From NCBI GenBank assembly GCA_964017155.1, contig OZ024857.1, forward strand, positions 31,007,042 to 31,071,041: 64,000 nt of DNA, given 5' to 3'. Each line of letters starts with the position of its first letter. Within the stretch, counting starts at the first letter, position 1. This stretch comes from Oasisia sp. SBJ-2009 (Eukaryota; Annelida; Polychaeta; Sabellida; Siboglinidae). The notes under the pieces are model-generated. The model had not been told where the DNA came from and did not search any database. It worked only from the letters and a program-made list of their open reading frames with translations. Made by a program: the position numbers and the translations under genes. Of this stretch, positions 21,633 through 53,259 are shown one piece after another.

Positions 21633-21954
21633 GCTTGAGTAGCCTCTACTAGGACTAGGTCTAGCCCTATCATAGCCTATGACATAGCCATGGCATAGGG
21701 CAAAGGCAAAGCGATATACAAACTTGATGCCATATATTTGTTTTTTTATGTATGGCCTGTCCTTATAAGATTCTTGCTCAGTTTGTTTTAATATTTCATT
21801 AATAACATTAACACAATTATCGTTTGTTTCACAACATTGTCGTTTAGACCAAAATATCATGGTCAATGGTTTACTGAGCCATGCGAGGAACAACACGTGC
21901 TTTTATTTACTGGTCAATTTGCGCCATCTCGTGTTCATCTGTTTCGACCCAAAC

Positions 21955-22060
21955 GCCCCGTAACGCGCATGCGTCATGCTTACCACGTATCACTTCCGGA
22001 TTTCTGACAGGCGAGTGGTGTTTTATGAGCTGTGAATGAAATGATGAATGAATGGAATTG
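21955..22060 (+). promoter_or_regulatory. candidate CpG-containing promoter, perhaps of UAP1
   Basis: A near-consensus NRF-1 site (CGCGCATGCGTC, 21964-21975) and an ETS-type site (cacttccgg, 21991-21999) lie close together in an unusually CpG-rich patch. Both are common in housekeeping promoters of animals. The next plus-strand gene is UAP1, whose ATG is 3.7 kb downstream, so a non-coding first exon would be needed. No transcript evidence is available. Confidence 0.35.
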
Positions 22061-23480
22061 TATACCTAATTTCACACGTTACCGAGAACAAATAGAAACA
22101 GTATTCATTAAAATTGTTAAATTGATTGATATAAAATTACTGTTCACCGCATAAAGGCTGTTATTGCACGCCTACGATAGGGGTTCCTGACATGAAATTG
22201 CCGTTGTCGTTGACGTTGTGACGCTTGTTAGCTCATGACATCACGCATGACATGTTGTGGCCTTCGTTGAATGACAGTGAACTTGGTCATGGTTGACTTG
22301 CATCAGTCGAATCGCCCATGCGTGGCGCATTTGCCTCGTTCGGTGTACAAGCACATGTGCTCTTTGAGGTCGTGTTACGTCGTGTGGCTGGTTGCACTGC
22401 CACGCCCCTTCAAGGGCCGTTGCTTTGCCTTTGTGGTTGTGTAGCTTGTTGGCTTCTGAGTTGTGATTTCTGTCCTGACGACCTGAGGCTGAGCCTGAAG
22501 GAAAGCTTCATGTCAGAGCTAGTCTGTAGCTATAGTCTGGTGTCAGACCACTTTGTCTTATCTCTGCAACAAGCCATATATAATCTCTCAGCAAACATAT
22601 AATAGCCTAGCTAACAATGACAATATATGAGCATTCAGCAGAAGACACACTAGCCTAACAATATGAACTCATACAGTTGTTTTACATTGTATTACATAAC
22701 ACGTCAGATTAAACCTATGGTATTTACGCTGTGAATAGACGAAGTACGCAAAACAGTAGGGTCATTTTCTGGCAATTTTCCACCAAACTGTAGTCAAATT
22801 GGCTGATTTTTTTATTTTATCAAAATATGCATCAAAACTTTGTAGCTTGAAAAAAAATTCATTTGACGATTTTCCTATTATTTTTGCATGGTGGTTCTGT
22901 TCTGTAACTTTTATAAGATTTGTCACAATTTGAGTAAATGTTAAATTTTCAGGCACTCATAAAAGTGTATGTGTATTGAAATTTCGTGTATTAACTAAAT
23001 GGCATATGACGAATCTAAATATATGCCATTACTTCATGTCTCAGATGAATAGGAGAAGAGTGGTGGTTCCCACAAGCTGGGGTTTTGTTTATTCTTGATC
23101 ACATTTGCAAGGCAAAACAAACACGATACCCAACAATGGCTGATGGTTATTTTAAGTTCCCATACAGGTCTAGTTCCTATTCCAAAATAAATCAGGCCTT
23201 ACAATGTGTTTGCATCACACGTACTTCACCAACAAAATGGATAAAATGTTCAAATATGGTCATATCCCCAGGGGTATAGGTCATACAACATAGACATTTT
23301 GTGCAGGTGTGTTTATATGTATTATAAACCAGATGTATTTTTGTTAGTTTGGATTGTATAAATTGTTGAACATGCAGCATATACAAAATGTAGAATGAGT
23401 AATTTGCACCTGAGCAAATATATCATTTTTTTCATTAAACGTTTGAGCAATACTTTCTATATCCACTCAGGATATAATTT
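22060..23480. other. no gene recognised
   Basis: Short open frames (for example near 22318-22602) have no recognisable family. The remainder is AT-rich. Confidence 0.4.
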
Positions 23481-23486
23481 CAGGAT

Positions 23487-23513
23487 AATATATATATATA
23501 TATATATATATAG

Positions 23514-23553
<40 letters not shown>

Positions 23554-23575
23554 CTATATATATGTAGTAATATGA
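23487..23575. repeat. (TA)n microsatellite pair
   Basis: Two TA runs are separated by tagtaatat-like strings. Confidence 0.85.
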
Positions 23576-23800
23576 AACATTTTACCAGTCAACACTAATA
23601 TAGTGATGCATGGCATCACAATCTCGGAAGAAACACTCCAGTATATGGCATGTGGGTAGAACTGAAAGTGAAAGTATGATTAATGTTTTGTTGTTAATAA
23701 GTGGCTGGAGATATGACCTTGTTTGTATTGGTCCATTTTGTTGCATATGTTTGATGTAAAGACACAATGTAAGAGTTGTTTTATTTTGACATTCACAGTA

Positions 23801-24000
23801 NNNNNNNNNNNNNNNNNNNNNNNNNNNNNNNNNNNNNNNNNNNNNNNNNNNNNNNNNNNNNNNNNNNNNNNNNNNNNNNNNNNNNNNNNNNNNNNNNNNN
23901 NNNNNNNNNNNNNNNNNNNNNNNNNNNNNNNNNNNNNNNNNNNNNNNNNNNNNNNNNNNNNNNNNNNNNNNNNNNNNNNNNNNNNNNNNNNNNNNNNNNN
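23801..24000. other. assembly gap
   Basis: Exactly 200 N characters. All open frames crossing it are artefacts. The (CTTCT)n block begins about 115 bp to the right and may have caused the gap. Confidence 0.99.
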
Positions 24001-24114
24001 GTGGGCCCCGGACCTGAAAATAAACATAAATCACTATTCGATGTCATGTTTTCTGATACATTTGGCAAAATATGAGCCAGAATACACATAACTCCAACTT
24101 GCAGAAATCACAGG

Positions 24115-24841
24115 TTCTCTCTCTTCTCTTCTCTTCTCTTCTCTCTTCTCTTCTCTTCTCTTCTCTTCTCTTCTCTTCTCTTCTCTTCTCTTCTCTTCTC
24201 TTCTCTTCTCTTCTCTTCTCTTCTCTTCTCTTCTCTTCTTCTCTTCTCTTCTCTTCTCTTCTCTTCTTCTTCTCTCTTCTCTTCTCTTCTCTTCTCTTCT
24301 CTTCTCTTCTCTTCTCTTCTCTTCTCTTCTTCTCTTCTCTTCCTCTTCTCTTCTCTTCTCTTCTCTTCTCTTCTCTTCTCTTCTCTTCTCTTCTCTTCTC
24401 TTCTCTTCTCTTCTCTTCTCTTCTCTTCTCTTCTCTTCTCTTCTCTTCTCTTCTCTTCTCTTCTCTTCTCTTCTCTCTTCTTCTCTCTCTTCTCTTCTCT
24501 TCTCTTCTCTTCTCTTCTCTTCTCTTCTCTTCTCTTCTTCTCTTCTTTCTCTTCTCTTCTCTTCTCTTCTCTTCTCTTCTCTTCTCTTCTCTTCTCTTCT
24601 CTTCTCTTCTCTCTCTCTCTTCTCTTCTCTTCTCTTCTCTCTCTTCTCTTCTCTTCTCTTCTCTTCTCTTCTCTCTCTTCTCTTCTCTTCTCTTCTCTTC
24701 TCTTCTCTTCTCTTCTCTTCTCTTCTCTCTTTCTCTTCTCTTCTCTTCTCTTCCTCTTCTCTTCTCTTCTCTTCTCTTCTCTTCTCTTCTCTTCTCTTCT
24801 CTTCTCTTCTCTTCTCTTCTCTTCTCTTCTCTCTCTCTCTT
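24115..24841 (+). repeat. (CTTCT)n satellite
   Basis: About 720 bp of TTCTC pentamers occur with occasional slips (ttctt, ctctct). It is homopurine-homopyrimidine and so capable of triplex (H-DNA) formation. Long open frames on both strands are artefacts. Confidence 0.95.
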
Positions 24842-25751
24842 GAAAAGAACATTTGACGAACTTGCATAAAATGTATACCATACATATTATCAACTGGAAA
24901 TAGTCCAGTTCTGAGCAGAGGTCATGATGAATTATATTTTGTGCATCATAAAACATTTGTCTAATTATTTACTTTCCCACAGACAAGTGGCTTCAAATTA
25001 ACTCACTTGTCCCATACAACTGTTCACAGAAAATTATGTTCAAGTTCTACTTGTCTATAATTAATTTGTTTGTGAGTACTTACAATCTTTAAAACAGCAA
25101 TACTGTTACCGAAAAGACATAGAGGTCTAAGTAGACGTGTTACATCTATTATATAACCTTATGTTATATCTCACATGTGTTTTGCCAACCTGCTTAATTT
25201 ATAGTTAAAAAAAACTTTTTGTTCTGCAATGCCTTCACCATGTAGTGCTAAGATTACAGCGCTTCAGTTTAACTGAGAAACATTTGTACTATATACCCAG
25301 CAGTCTGTTGCCCTCAGCCTATGTTAAACATGCTTGAATGGTTTCTGTAATGATTCTACATAATGGCCATTACTATTTTTATCGTGCATCAATATGATTT
25401 GCATGTCATATATGTCACTTGTCATTGCAGCCTTTCCTTTAGGCCGGACCCCCAAGAATTGGGCAATGGACTGTGTTTAAACTTCCTGTTTGACCTTCCT
25501 GGTCGGCACGTTGGCATCCTGCCAGCCACAGCACTACCTGCTTGTGGACTTGCCCACGTGTGTCCTGCTCAAGTTACATAGCTACTGCTGAAGGCTACAC
25601 ATAAGTATTAGTGACACAAGTGATCCGTGAAACAAGTGAGCCACGCCACAATTATACATCTCACTTGTCTACTACGAGTCACAGCCAGACTGCAAAGTGA
25701 CATCAGGACTGTTTGATTCTCTTGCTGCTCAGTGTTATTCCACCGTGTACC
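24842..25751. other. upstream region of UAP1 coding sequence
   Basis: Splice-like acceptors (ttgtcattgcag near 25430, tttcctttag near 25442) precede moderately GC-rich DNA that runs to the UAP1 ATG. This could be 5' untranslated exon sequence. An open run around 25440-25580 is not recognised as protein. Confidence 0.35.
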
Positions 25752-41055
<15,304 letters not shown>

Positions 41056-42420
41056 AAGCCCACTCAGCTACACGAAGCCACCTTAATGTGAATCTCAGCA
41101 AACTGCCTTAGAACTAGTCATATCATCTTGCAGACATTGGACATGTCTGTCTTGGCAGAGCATCTCTCATTAGCGCACAGTCTGTGTACACAAGTTCTTT
41201 TAAAATCTACCTAAATAACATAATTTCTAATGTGCACATATAGGAGACACTTGTAGTAAGGACTACGCTGCATCCCTATGAATATAAGGACAATGGTGTT
41301 TTTTTAACAAGTTTTACCAATCTCAACATGGTACTTATCACAAGTCTGCAGTGAATAATTTATTATATTAAATTAGGTCTCTTTGGCCACTAACTAGGTA
41401 AATCTTTGGTAAATTGTGAGCATTTAACAGAGTGCATGTTGAACTATGCAATCACTGCGTGTGCCATACAGTTGTAGACCACAGCAACCAACTTTCCCTT
41501 TGATTGTGGCTGTTATGAGCATCACTATTACTATACATGGGTAATAATGATAAAGACCTGAAATTAAAAATAATATATCAATTAGTTACAGCCGACACCA
41601 ACTTTACTCTGGAGGACAGTAATCTGATAGGAAACATTAAGATATGCACGTAAATACACCAGCTTGTTTACTAGAAGATAAGTCTACTATCCATAATTGA
41701 ATAAACCAAAAAAACAAAGGTGTAAAGCAATTTCTAATGTAGTTAAATTATTTCACTGAAGTATTGTTAGAAAATGTTGATGTGTAATTATTTTAGTGAT
41801 ATGTAAATGTGATATATTGAATGTGTCCTTACAGTAGCGATTTATTTTCTGTACCAAATTTCATAATGCTCCTACCAAAGTCGTATATTATTTCTTCTGT
41901 TACCGGTCTTGTATGTTAATGACATATTTTTATATGCTTATTATTCACTTGCGAATCTTGGGCATTCAGCAATTTGACTATAGAAGATGCTTACTGTGTT
42001 CACCAAAGATAGTTACAGAATGAAGAATGTAGTGCCAACATGGTCCTTAGAACAGAAGTTAACCAGCACAAACAATATTATCGTATGCAGAAGCATAGAT
42101 CTAGGGACATCACATATATTCTACATATACCTATGCCACTTCATCCCTATTTTGATATGGAAATTTGCCAACAAGATCCTTCTGCATTTATATAAGGAAC
42201 TTGGCCAACAAAATTCAGGTACAATTATAGAAAGGTTCAGTTTCATGTTTATACAAAAATGGTCTAAAGATTCCGAGTGTTGGTGCTTTAACAGTGTGGT
42301 TCATGGCGAGACCATTCATGTACAATTCTTGTGGTCAAGATTGATTGGTCTGGAAGATTGGTCAACAACCCTGTGACACCCATAAACACAGTTGACAACT
42401 AATAAAATGCACAGAAATGC
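41056..42420 (+). other. UAP1: probable UAP1 3' untranslated region
   Basis: Candidate poly(A) signals are AATAAA at 41700-41705 and at 42401-42406. The second is followed by a GT-rich stretch (ggttcttgttttgatg) as expected for a cleavage site. The 129-codon open frame at 41987-42376 has no recognised similarity and is probably chance. Confidence 0.45.
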
Positions 42421-42791
42421 AACAAGGTTCTTGTTTTGATGTTTTCCTTATGACCCATATATGTGGTGTTCTCTAAATGTCTCTCAGATTGAATATAGGC
42501 ATTGATTGATTGGAGATGTTATTGTTGTAATAATACGGTACCTTTATTAATAGTAACAAAAGTTACTGAAATATTAAAACCTATCAAAAACCACCATTCT
42601 AGCTGCCATAGCTCCCCTTAACATATAATGACACCAACTAAAATAAAAATATCTTCATGAACATCCATGATTGACATGACACTGCATACTTGGGAGAAAA
42701 CATGCCATTTCTGTGGGATGTTGACGAGTAAATGGTGTCCCTGGCATTGCAAGGTACAGACAGTCAGACACAGTATTATGTTGAAACTTGC

Positions 42792-42797
42792 TTTATT
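42792..42797 (-). terminator. RPL12: RPL12 poly(A) signal
   Basis: AATAAA on the minus strand lies 54 bases after the RPL12 stop codon. This gives the very short 3' untranslated region typical of ribosomal protein genes. Confidence 0.8.
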
Positions 42798-42850
42798 GCA
42801 GTTTGTTATACATCAAAATGCCACGTTTCTGCCCTTGACCTTTGTTGGCT

Positions 42851-46540
<3,690 letters not shown>

Positions 46541-46675
46541 TTTTATGTAGTTTTCTTTTTACGAATAATTCGTAAGATGTTGGTGGTGTTGGATGAACCC
46601 AGATTCGGGACTACCAAAATGTTGTTGCACCAACCAACCAGACGGCAATGTCGGAAAGGAACCCTTCCGGTAAAT
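46541..46675 (-). promoter_or_regulatory. RPL12: RPL12 5' leader and promoter candidate
   Basis: On the minus strand upstream of the ATG there is an ETS-like ccggaag (46670-46664). It is followed by a pyrimidine tract ttcctttcc (about 46662-46654) that could be the 5' TOP start of a ribosomal protein mRNA. The tract resembles TOP elements by composition and position only. Confidence 0.4.
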
Positions 46676-46730
46676 TATAAGTGGCGTCACCAAGCGGACA
46701 CTTTCATGAATATATTGTTGTAGTTTTATA

Positions 46731-47267
46731 TGCGTGTGCGTGTGCGTGTGCGTGTGCGTGTGCGTGTGCGTGTGCGTGTGCGTGTGCGTGTGCGTGTGCG
46801 TGTGCGTGTGCGTGTGCGTGTGCGTGTGCGTGTGCGTGTGCGTGTGCGTGTGCGTGTGCGTGTGCGTGTGCGTGTGCGTGTGCGTGTGCGTGTGCGTGTG
46901 CGTGTGCGTGTGCGTGTGCGTGTGCGTGTGCGTGTGCGTGTGCGTGTGCGTGTGCGTGTGCGTGTGCGTGTGCGTGTGCGTGTGCGTGTGCGTGTGCGTG
47001 TGCGTGTGCGTGTGCGTGTGCGTGTGCGTGTGCGTGTGCGTGTGCGTGTGCGTGTGCGTGTGCGTGTGCGTGTGCGTGTGCGTGTGCGTGTGCGTGTGCG
47101 TGTGCGTGTGCGTGTGCGTGTGCGTGTGCGTGTGCGTGTGCGTGTGCGTGTGCGTGTGCGTGTGCGTGTGCGTGTGCGTGTGCGTGTGCGTGTGCGTGTG
47201 CGTGTGCGTGTGCGTGTGCGTGTGCGTGTGCGTGTGCGTGTGCGTGTGCGTGTGCGTGTGCGTGTGC
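46731..47267 (+). repeat. perfect (GTGTGC)n array, about 89 units
   Basis: A 537-bp hexanucleotide array without interruption starts about 190 bp upstream of the RPL12 ATG. CVCV, RVRV, ACAC and HTHT open frames are artefacts. It is alternating purine-pyrimidine and GC-rich, hence a strong Z-DNA candidate. Confidence 0.97.
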
Positions 47268-47334
47268 AGGGGCGTCGATCCGGTTTTAAAAGTGGGGGGA
47301 CGGAGAACCAATTTATATACACATATATGTATGC

Positions 47335-47430
<96 letters not shown>
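47266..47430 (+). mobile_element. element end (CAGGGGCGTCGATC) followed by (TA)n
   Basis: About 75 bp from caggggcgtcgatccgg to tatatgtatgcataat match the reverse complement of 62185-62262, and in both places a TA microsatellite follows. Ends starting CAGGGGCG recall hAT termini. No mate was found close by. Confidence 0.5.
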
Positions 47431-47432
<2 letters not shown>

Positions 47433-47658
47433 TATAATAATATATATTGCACATGCATACGTCCGTTTGTGGACGTGTGCATGTGTACATGTGTGCGTAC
47501 ATGTGTGTGATGTGAGTGCGCGTGAGCTCGTTCGGGCGTGCGTGCGAGCGTGCGTGTGTGTGTGGCCCTGTACCGCTATATGATAACATTAGGAGTAGCT
47601 AGGGGTCAACTTCGTCGGAAGCATAGCCAATCACATTGAGTTTCAGCCCAAAGTAGGA

Positions 47659-47659
<1 letters not shown>

Positions 47660-47741
<82 letters not shown>
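47660..47741. repeat. (TA)n microsatellite
   Basis: About 40 perfect TA units. Confidence 0.95.
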
Positions 47742-47742
<1 letters not shown>

Positions 47743-48285
47743 CATACACATATTATGAAACACAAGGTTTAAGCGGTGACGTAAAACTTTAAGTTACAAC
47801 TGTTCAGTGACATTTCTTCTAGGAAGGAAGAACGACATGAATATTTAATTTACAAATTATGTGTGATATTTCTTTCACTTTGTTTCTAGGACTCTCGTGA
47901 TGTCTACCTGATGTTTAAGTTGAATAAAGCCTAATATCGAAGGTTACAACACGCGGTGCTAAAACCGATAAATCTGGTGTCAATTGATGTATCTCAATCA
48001 CAGAGAATTGCAAACCAAGGGCACCTTTAGCTGCCTATGAAGGATTATAGTAGTGCCGCGTATGTATATAAAATGGTTCGATGTTGAGTAAGCTTTCTTC
48101 AAACTGTTCTTTTATAAAAATTAAGGTGCATGGGTTTGCGAGCGGGTTGTTAACTTGTTATATAACCAATAAGAGGATTGTAGGCTGTCACACTGTGTAG
48201 CCTACCATTGGTACGTCATATATGATCCAGCAAACAACGACCCGTGATTTCATAATATTATGTTCTGTAAGTGAATTCACAAGTT
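47742..48285. other. no gene recognised
   Basis: Intergenic sequence between RPL12 and the ACGTG-rich satellite, without recognisable features. Confidence 0.4.
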
Positions 48286-48289
48286 CAAC

Positions 48290-49102
48290 TGGCTCAAGTC
48301 ACGTGTTTCCGTACGTGAATTTACGGGGTTCTGTGAACAAATCTGGTGAGTCGACACGTGATTACCGCACGTAAAATCGCGTGGTTTCTGTACGTGTATT
48401 CACATGATTGTTGTACGTGAATTCACGAGATTCTATGAACAAATTTGGTGTGTCGACACGTGATTACCGCACGTAAAATCACGTGGTTTCTGTACGTGTA
48501 TACGCCTGTTTTTTGTACGTGAATTCACGGGATTCTGTGAACAAATTTGGTGTGTCGACACGTGATTACCGCACGTGAAATCACGTGTTTTTTCATTCGT
48601 GAAAAACACGTGTTTTCTGTACGTGTATTCACATGATTGCCGTTCGTGAATTCACGGGATTCTGTGAACGACACGTGAATACCGCACGTAAAATCACGTG
48701 GATTCTGTACGTGTAATAATCACCTGATTGCCGTACGTGAATTCACGGGATTCTGTGAAAACGTTTGGTGTGTCGGAATGTGATTGCCGCACGTGAAATA
48801 ACGTGTTTTTCCATTCGTGAAAATCACGTGTTTTCTGGACGTGTATTCAACTGCTTGGTGATTCTGTGAAAAAAATTGCTGTGTCGACACGTGATTACCG
48901 CACGTAAAATCACGTGGATTCTGTACGTGTATTCACATGATTTTGCTTACATGAATTCACGAGATTCTGTGAACAAATTTGGTGTGTCGACACGTGATTA
49001 CCGCACGTAAAATCACGTGGATTCTGTACGTGTATTCACATGATTGCCGTACAGGAATTCACGGGATTCTGTGAACAAATTTGGTGTGTCGACACGTGAT
49101 TA
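48290..49102 (+). repeat. ~102-bp satellite dense in ACGTG/CACGTG motifs
   Basis: The marker tcgacacgtgattaccgcac recurs near 48351, 48453, 48555, 48883, 48987 and 49089, mostly 102-104 bp apart, with two or three degenerate units between. Each unit carries several ACGTG or CACGTG strings in palindromic settings (acgtgaattcac, acgtaaaatcacgtgg). Confidence 0.9.
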
Positions 49103-49275
49103 CATATATCCACCACTATCTATAGCCAGATACTCATTTATACAGCTGAGTGAACTGGAGCAATGTAGAGTGGAAAAAACTTGCCCAAGGTTTTATCACA
49201 CCAGCAGCACTGGATTCGAACCCCGGTTCTCCTAGTCGATAGTCCGAAGCTCTACCCCTGAGCCATTGCACTCTA
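49090..49275 (-). repeat. SINE family B copy with tRNA-like head
   Basis: Read on the minus strand, a tRNA-like head has gcaatggctcaggggtagag and ggttcgaatccagtg (B box). The body follows with ccttgggcaag and ctcagctgtataaatgagta. The end matches the copy at 18.71-18.91 kb. It interrupts the last unit of the ACGTG satellite. Confidence 0.65.
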
Positions 49276-49309
49276 CATTGAAAACCGGGCAAATATTGTT
49301 CTGAATCTT

Positions 49310-49670
49310 TGTGTTAGTAACCATTAACCATCATGGACATTGAGAATATTTACATTTTCATTGCTCTAGTCACCTCTTTGATGATTGCATGTGCTTATTG
49401 CTTACGGCAGAAGTGGAGGACTCCTCCACTATGGGTAACTTAATCCGTTTTGAATGATGACAATAAATTGCCAACGGTTAGGACTGGGAAGGGAAGTCTT
49501 GCACAGGTATTCCTAAACCCTATGTACTTTGTCACTCTATGAATCAGACAGACGGTTATTGGTCTTCAGTTTGGTCTCGAACTTTCCGGGATTGGGAGGT
49601 GGCATGGCCTCCTTGACCCCCCCCCTCCCCGACTACGTCACTGGGCGCTGGGGCAACAGGAACGTAGGTC
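49310..49670. repeat. dispersed repeat related to 60.9-61.1 and 61.56-61.86 kb
   Basis: Shared strings include gcttattgcttacggcagaa, ggactgggaagggaagtc, cttgcacagg or equivalent, and gtcactctatgaatcag. Near its right end is a run of C and ctccccgactacgtcactgg. It is probably a non-autonomous DNA element; the ends could not be fixed. Confidence 0.5.
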
Positions 49671-50500
49671 TACGTATACTAATTATTATTATCTTTAACA
49701 ACAATCGTGTGCTACATGTGTTTAATTTAGATAGGCCTATTTTATTTGTATGCCTTTTCTAAATGATAGGAGCTTACTGATTCTGGACAAAAAATAAATG
49801 TATTTCTCCTGACATATCAATACCACACAGAACAAATTATTTTTGGTGACTCTTCGAAAATACAACCAAAATGGGGTGGATGTTGCTCAAGTTTCGAAAC
49901 TGTAACCATGAACGCGAACCTCTGTGCATTCAACTGAGGGCGTGGTGCGTCTTTCCGCCTAGTTACCGTGCCATCATGCAATACTACACATACTAAACGG
50001 CATTTTTTGTATTTTAATTAAATACAATATTATACGTCAATACAGACGTGCAACACAGTGTTAATTTAATCCAAGGACTAAGGAGGGTCAAAGGCATATT
50101 ATACAAACACAGCATGACTTGGACAACCCATTAACGGACGCTATGCTGACTGTTGAGAAACTTGCGTCGGCAGCGCATAGATAAGGACGAAATGTAACCG
50201 AATACCCCAGTATTCGTCAAGCGACCCTCGTCAACCCTCGTCAAGCGGATGCTAATGCTTGAAGTTCCTGTGTGACAACTGGACCCATGACTGCCCGACC
50301 GACCCCGCCTCTGCAGCTTCCGGGCGCCGTTTCGTAGAGTTGCTTCATGGAACCTTTCTACAAAATAGCCTGTCATTGGAATTAGGATTACGACGAATTT
50401 ATATCTGCAACGGCAGAACGTAATTTCAACGGAGTAGTAGATTCTGTCAAATGATACGCTTCATAACGTTTAATTGAGCAATTTCTCTGATCACTCACAA
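49670..50500. other. upstream region of the sushi/MAM gene
   Basis: No gene was recognised. The stretch 50040-50420 is GC-richer and may contain the promoter of the gene starting at 50504. Confidence 0.35.
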
Positions 50501-50503
50501 ATT

Positions 50504-50825
50504 ATGAATATTTACCGCCTAGTGATTAGTGTCGCCTTTGCCGTTCTGCTGACGTCTGATGCAGTTGTGCATGGTAAGTGACAATTCTTCCTTTTGCCTA
50601 TTTTCAGTGCAGCTTTTATAATATAAAAATGGATGCTACGCACTGATACACAAATAAATATATTTTAGCAAAACACAGTTTCTCAAACTAGGTGGACATT
50701 CCACCACATAAGAATTACAGACTGATTGAACATGATACTTAATAGTAGATTGCAAGTTATCATGCATGCATACACGATGCACTACAAGTTACATAAAAAT
50801 ATAAGTACCATCTGTAATAATGAAG

Positions 50826-50872
<47 letters not shown>

Positions 50873-50881
50873 CATATACAT

Positions 50882-50941
<60 letters not shown>

Positions 50942-53128
50942 TATTATATGTATATATACATATGCATACACACATAAATACACATACATACATACATACA
51001 TACATACATACATACATACATACATACATACATACATACATACATACATACATAATATTACATATATGTGTGTATATATATATGTGTATATATTATTTAT
51101 AAAAATTATACATACTATTCAGTCATGAGTAACCTCAAAACAAATTGGCGAAACGTTGATCTCTATGACAGTGATCATGTTGCTTACAACATGCACTGGT
51201 ATGATTGTTGCTCATGTTGATCATGAACTGATACAGTCCACTGTTCACCAGGCCGGTGTCACAAGGCACGGATTGCCAAGGGTCGTTCTAGGCTCCAGAA
51301 GCAGCGCAAGATGATCTCGTACAGATGCAGGAGCGGCTACACACTGGTGGGCAGTAGAACGGCCATCTGCCTTAGTGGCCAGTGGAACCGCCAGCCTCCC
51401 GTCTGTGTCGGTCAGTCGCTTGCGTAATACGGCAAGGGGTATCAAAATACGTATTCCGTTAACCAAAAAATCATTTGGACTTAATAAACGGATTGATTGG
51501 GTTACAGCGGGTGAACGCAAATTCGCCCACGGAAAGAGCGCGATAGTGTAGTGGTTCACTTATCAGCTTGGTAGGCCAGCGCCTCGAGTTCAATACCGGG
51601 ACCGTGCTCCGATATTATTTTGGTATTAAAATCTGGCTCTCTACATTGGGGACTCTGAATCCCTGGTGGCTCGGAGATCATGTTATTATCAGTCCCGTCT
51701 CAATTCGAGACATACAAGAAACACCGAGGACACACTCAGGGCCAGCACAGAAATGTCGGTAATTTTCTAAAAAAAGTTCGCTATTGTATAAGCTCTCACA
51801 AGACCATTGTGATCACATTAACACATATACACAAGTCAGCTAATAAAACGTTGCGGAGTAACTAGAGCTATAACGGAAAATAAAACGGCACGGTGTTTGT
51901 CGTTAATCCCATTGATCTATGTGTCATGCGAATTGTTCATTTATGTAGAACAGTTCAAACTTTCAGATATAATGACTGATTACCATTAATCCTTGCAATG
52001 CCGTAGTTAACAGAAAGAAAGCTGGTAAATAAAGATGACAGTGATCACGCGTGCACACTGTGTACTTGACCGTGTCGACAGCGCCTGGGTGCCGGCCAGT
52101 GCTCGGGAGCTGGTGGCTGCGAGTCTCCGTCCTGTACGACGGCGCCCTCCTGTCCTTCTCGTGCGACGAGACGCACGCGCTCAGGGGCAGACGACACATC
52201 TACTGCAACGGCCGGAGGTGGAACGCGAAACCACCCACATGCATCGGTGAGTCGATCCAAACCGGACCATAAGTACAGTATAATTCTGTGTCGATACCGA
52301 ATTGACAGAATGCACAAGAATTGAGTTCAAATTCCAAATTTTACATCATATCATACCACGCAATCAATATAGTTCATGTCAAAATTAAAATATTTGTAAA
52401 TTATGGATACCAGTTAATGTGTGTTGTGTAATTAAGTCGGATAAATCGCGACTTGTTCCAGCCACCGAGTCTGAATCAGTGTGTGACTTCGAAGAAGACA
52501 TGTGCGGCTGGACGAACCGTGACCAGGATCAGTTTGACTGGCTCATTGGCGTCGGCAAAACACTAACGGTATTGACCGGCCCGTCCTGGGACCACACGTA
52601 TGGGGACGGCTTAAGACTAGGTGAGTCTAGGGTACAAACACACTCACCATTAATGCGCCTCTCGGCTTATCCTCCACATATTTCTATGCAGTAAACGTTA
52701 TGTTGTACATTTTCATTCGTATTCTTTTATTCTCATACTTATTCAGAGGGAAACACTTTTTTACCTTCAATGAGTTTAAAAAAATACCAGTTCTGAAATG
52801 TTTATATCTACATCTAACTTATTAACTTTTAATAAAAAAATTGATTTATATTTCTTGCTTATTATTATTATTCATATATTTATTATTGATATAATGTTGA
52901 ATGTTAGTAATATTTTAATAACCATAATAGCTACATTATAATTTTTTTGGATTTTAATGTCCCTCTGATTGGTAATAATTCCATTTGTAGCGAAGAACAA
53001 TGCAGTAACATTACTGTTGTTGTTGTTGTTATTGAAATTGTTATTGTTTTGTTGTTGTTACTGTTGTTGTTGTTACTATTGTTGTTATTATTGTTATTAT
53101 TGTCGTTGTTGTCGTCGTTGTTGTTGTT

Positions 53129-53175
<47 letters not shown>

Positions 53176-53228
53176 CGTCGTCGTCGTCGTCGTCGTCGTC
53201 GTCATCGTCGTCGTCGTCGTCGTTGTCG

Positions 53229-53259
<31 letters not shown>

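Noticed and set aside
23582..24091. Open frames crossing the N gap
   Set aside because: The central residues are unknown bases; nothing can be inferred.
24034..24956. 280-codon charged frames (REEK repeats) and Leu/Ser/Phe frames
   Set aside because: Both arise from the CTTCT pentamer satellite; there is no splice or start context.
41987..42376. 129-codon open frame after UAP1
   Set aside because: It has no recognisable family, lies in the probable UAP1 3' untranslated region and is AT-rich; chance is likely.
46559..47589. Long open frames of RTRT, ACAC, HTHT and CVCV repeats
   Set aside because: They are translations of the GTGTGC hexamer array upstream of RPL12.
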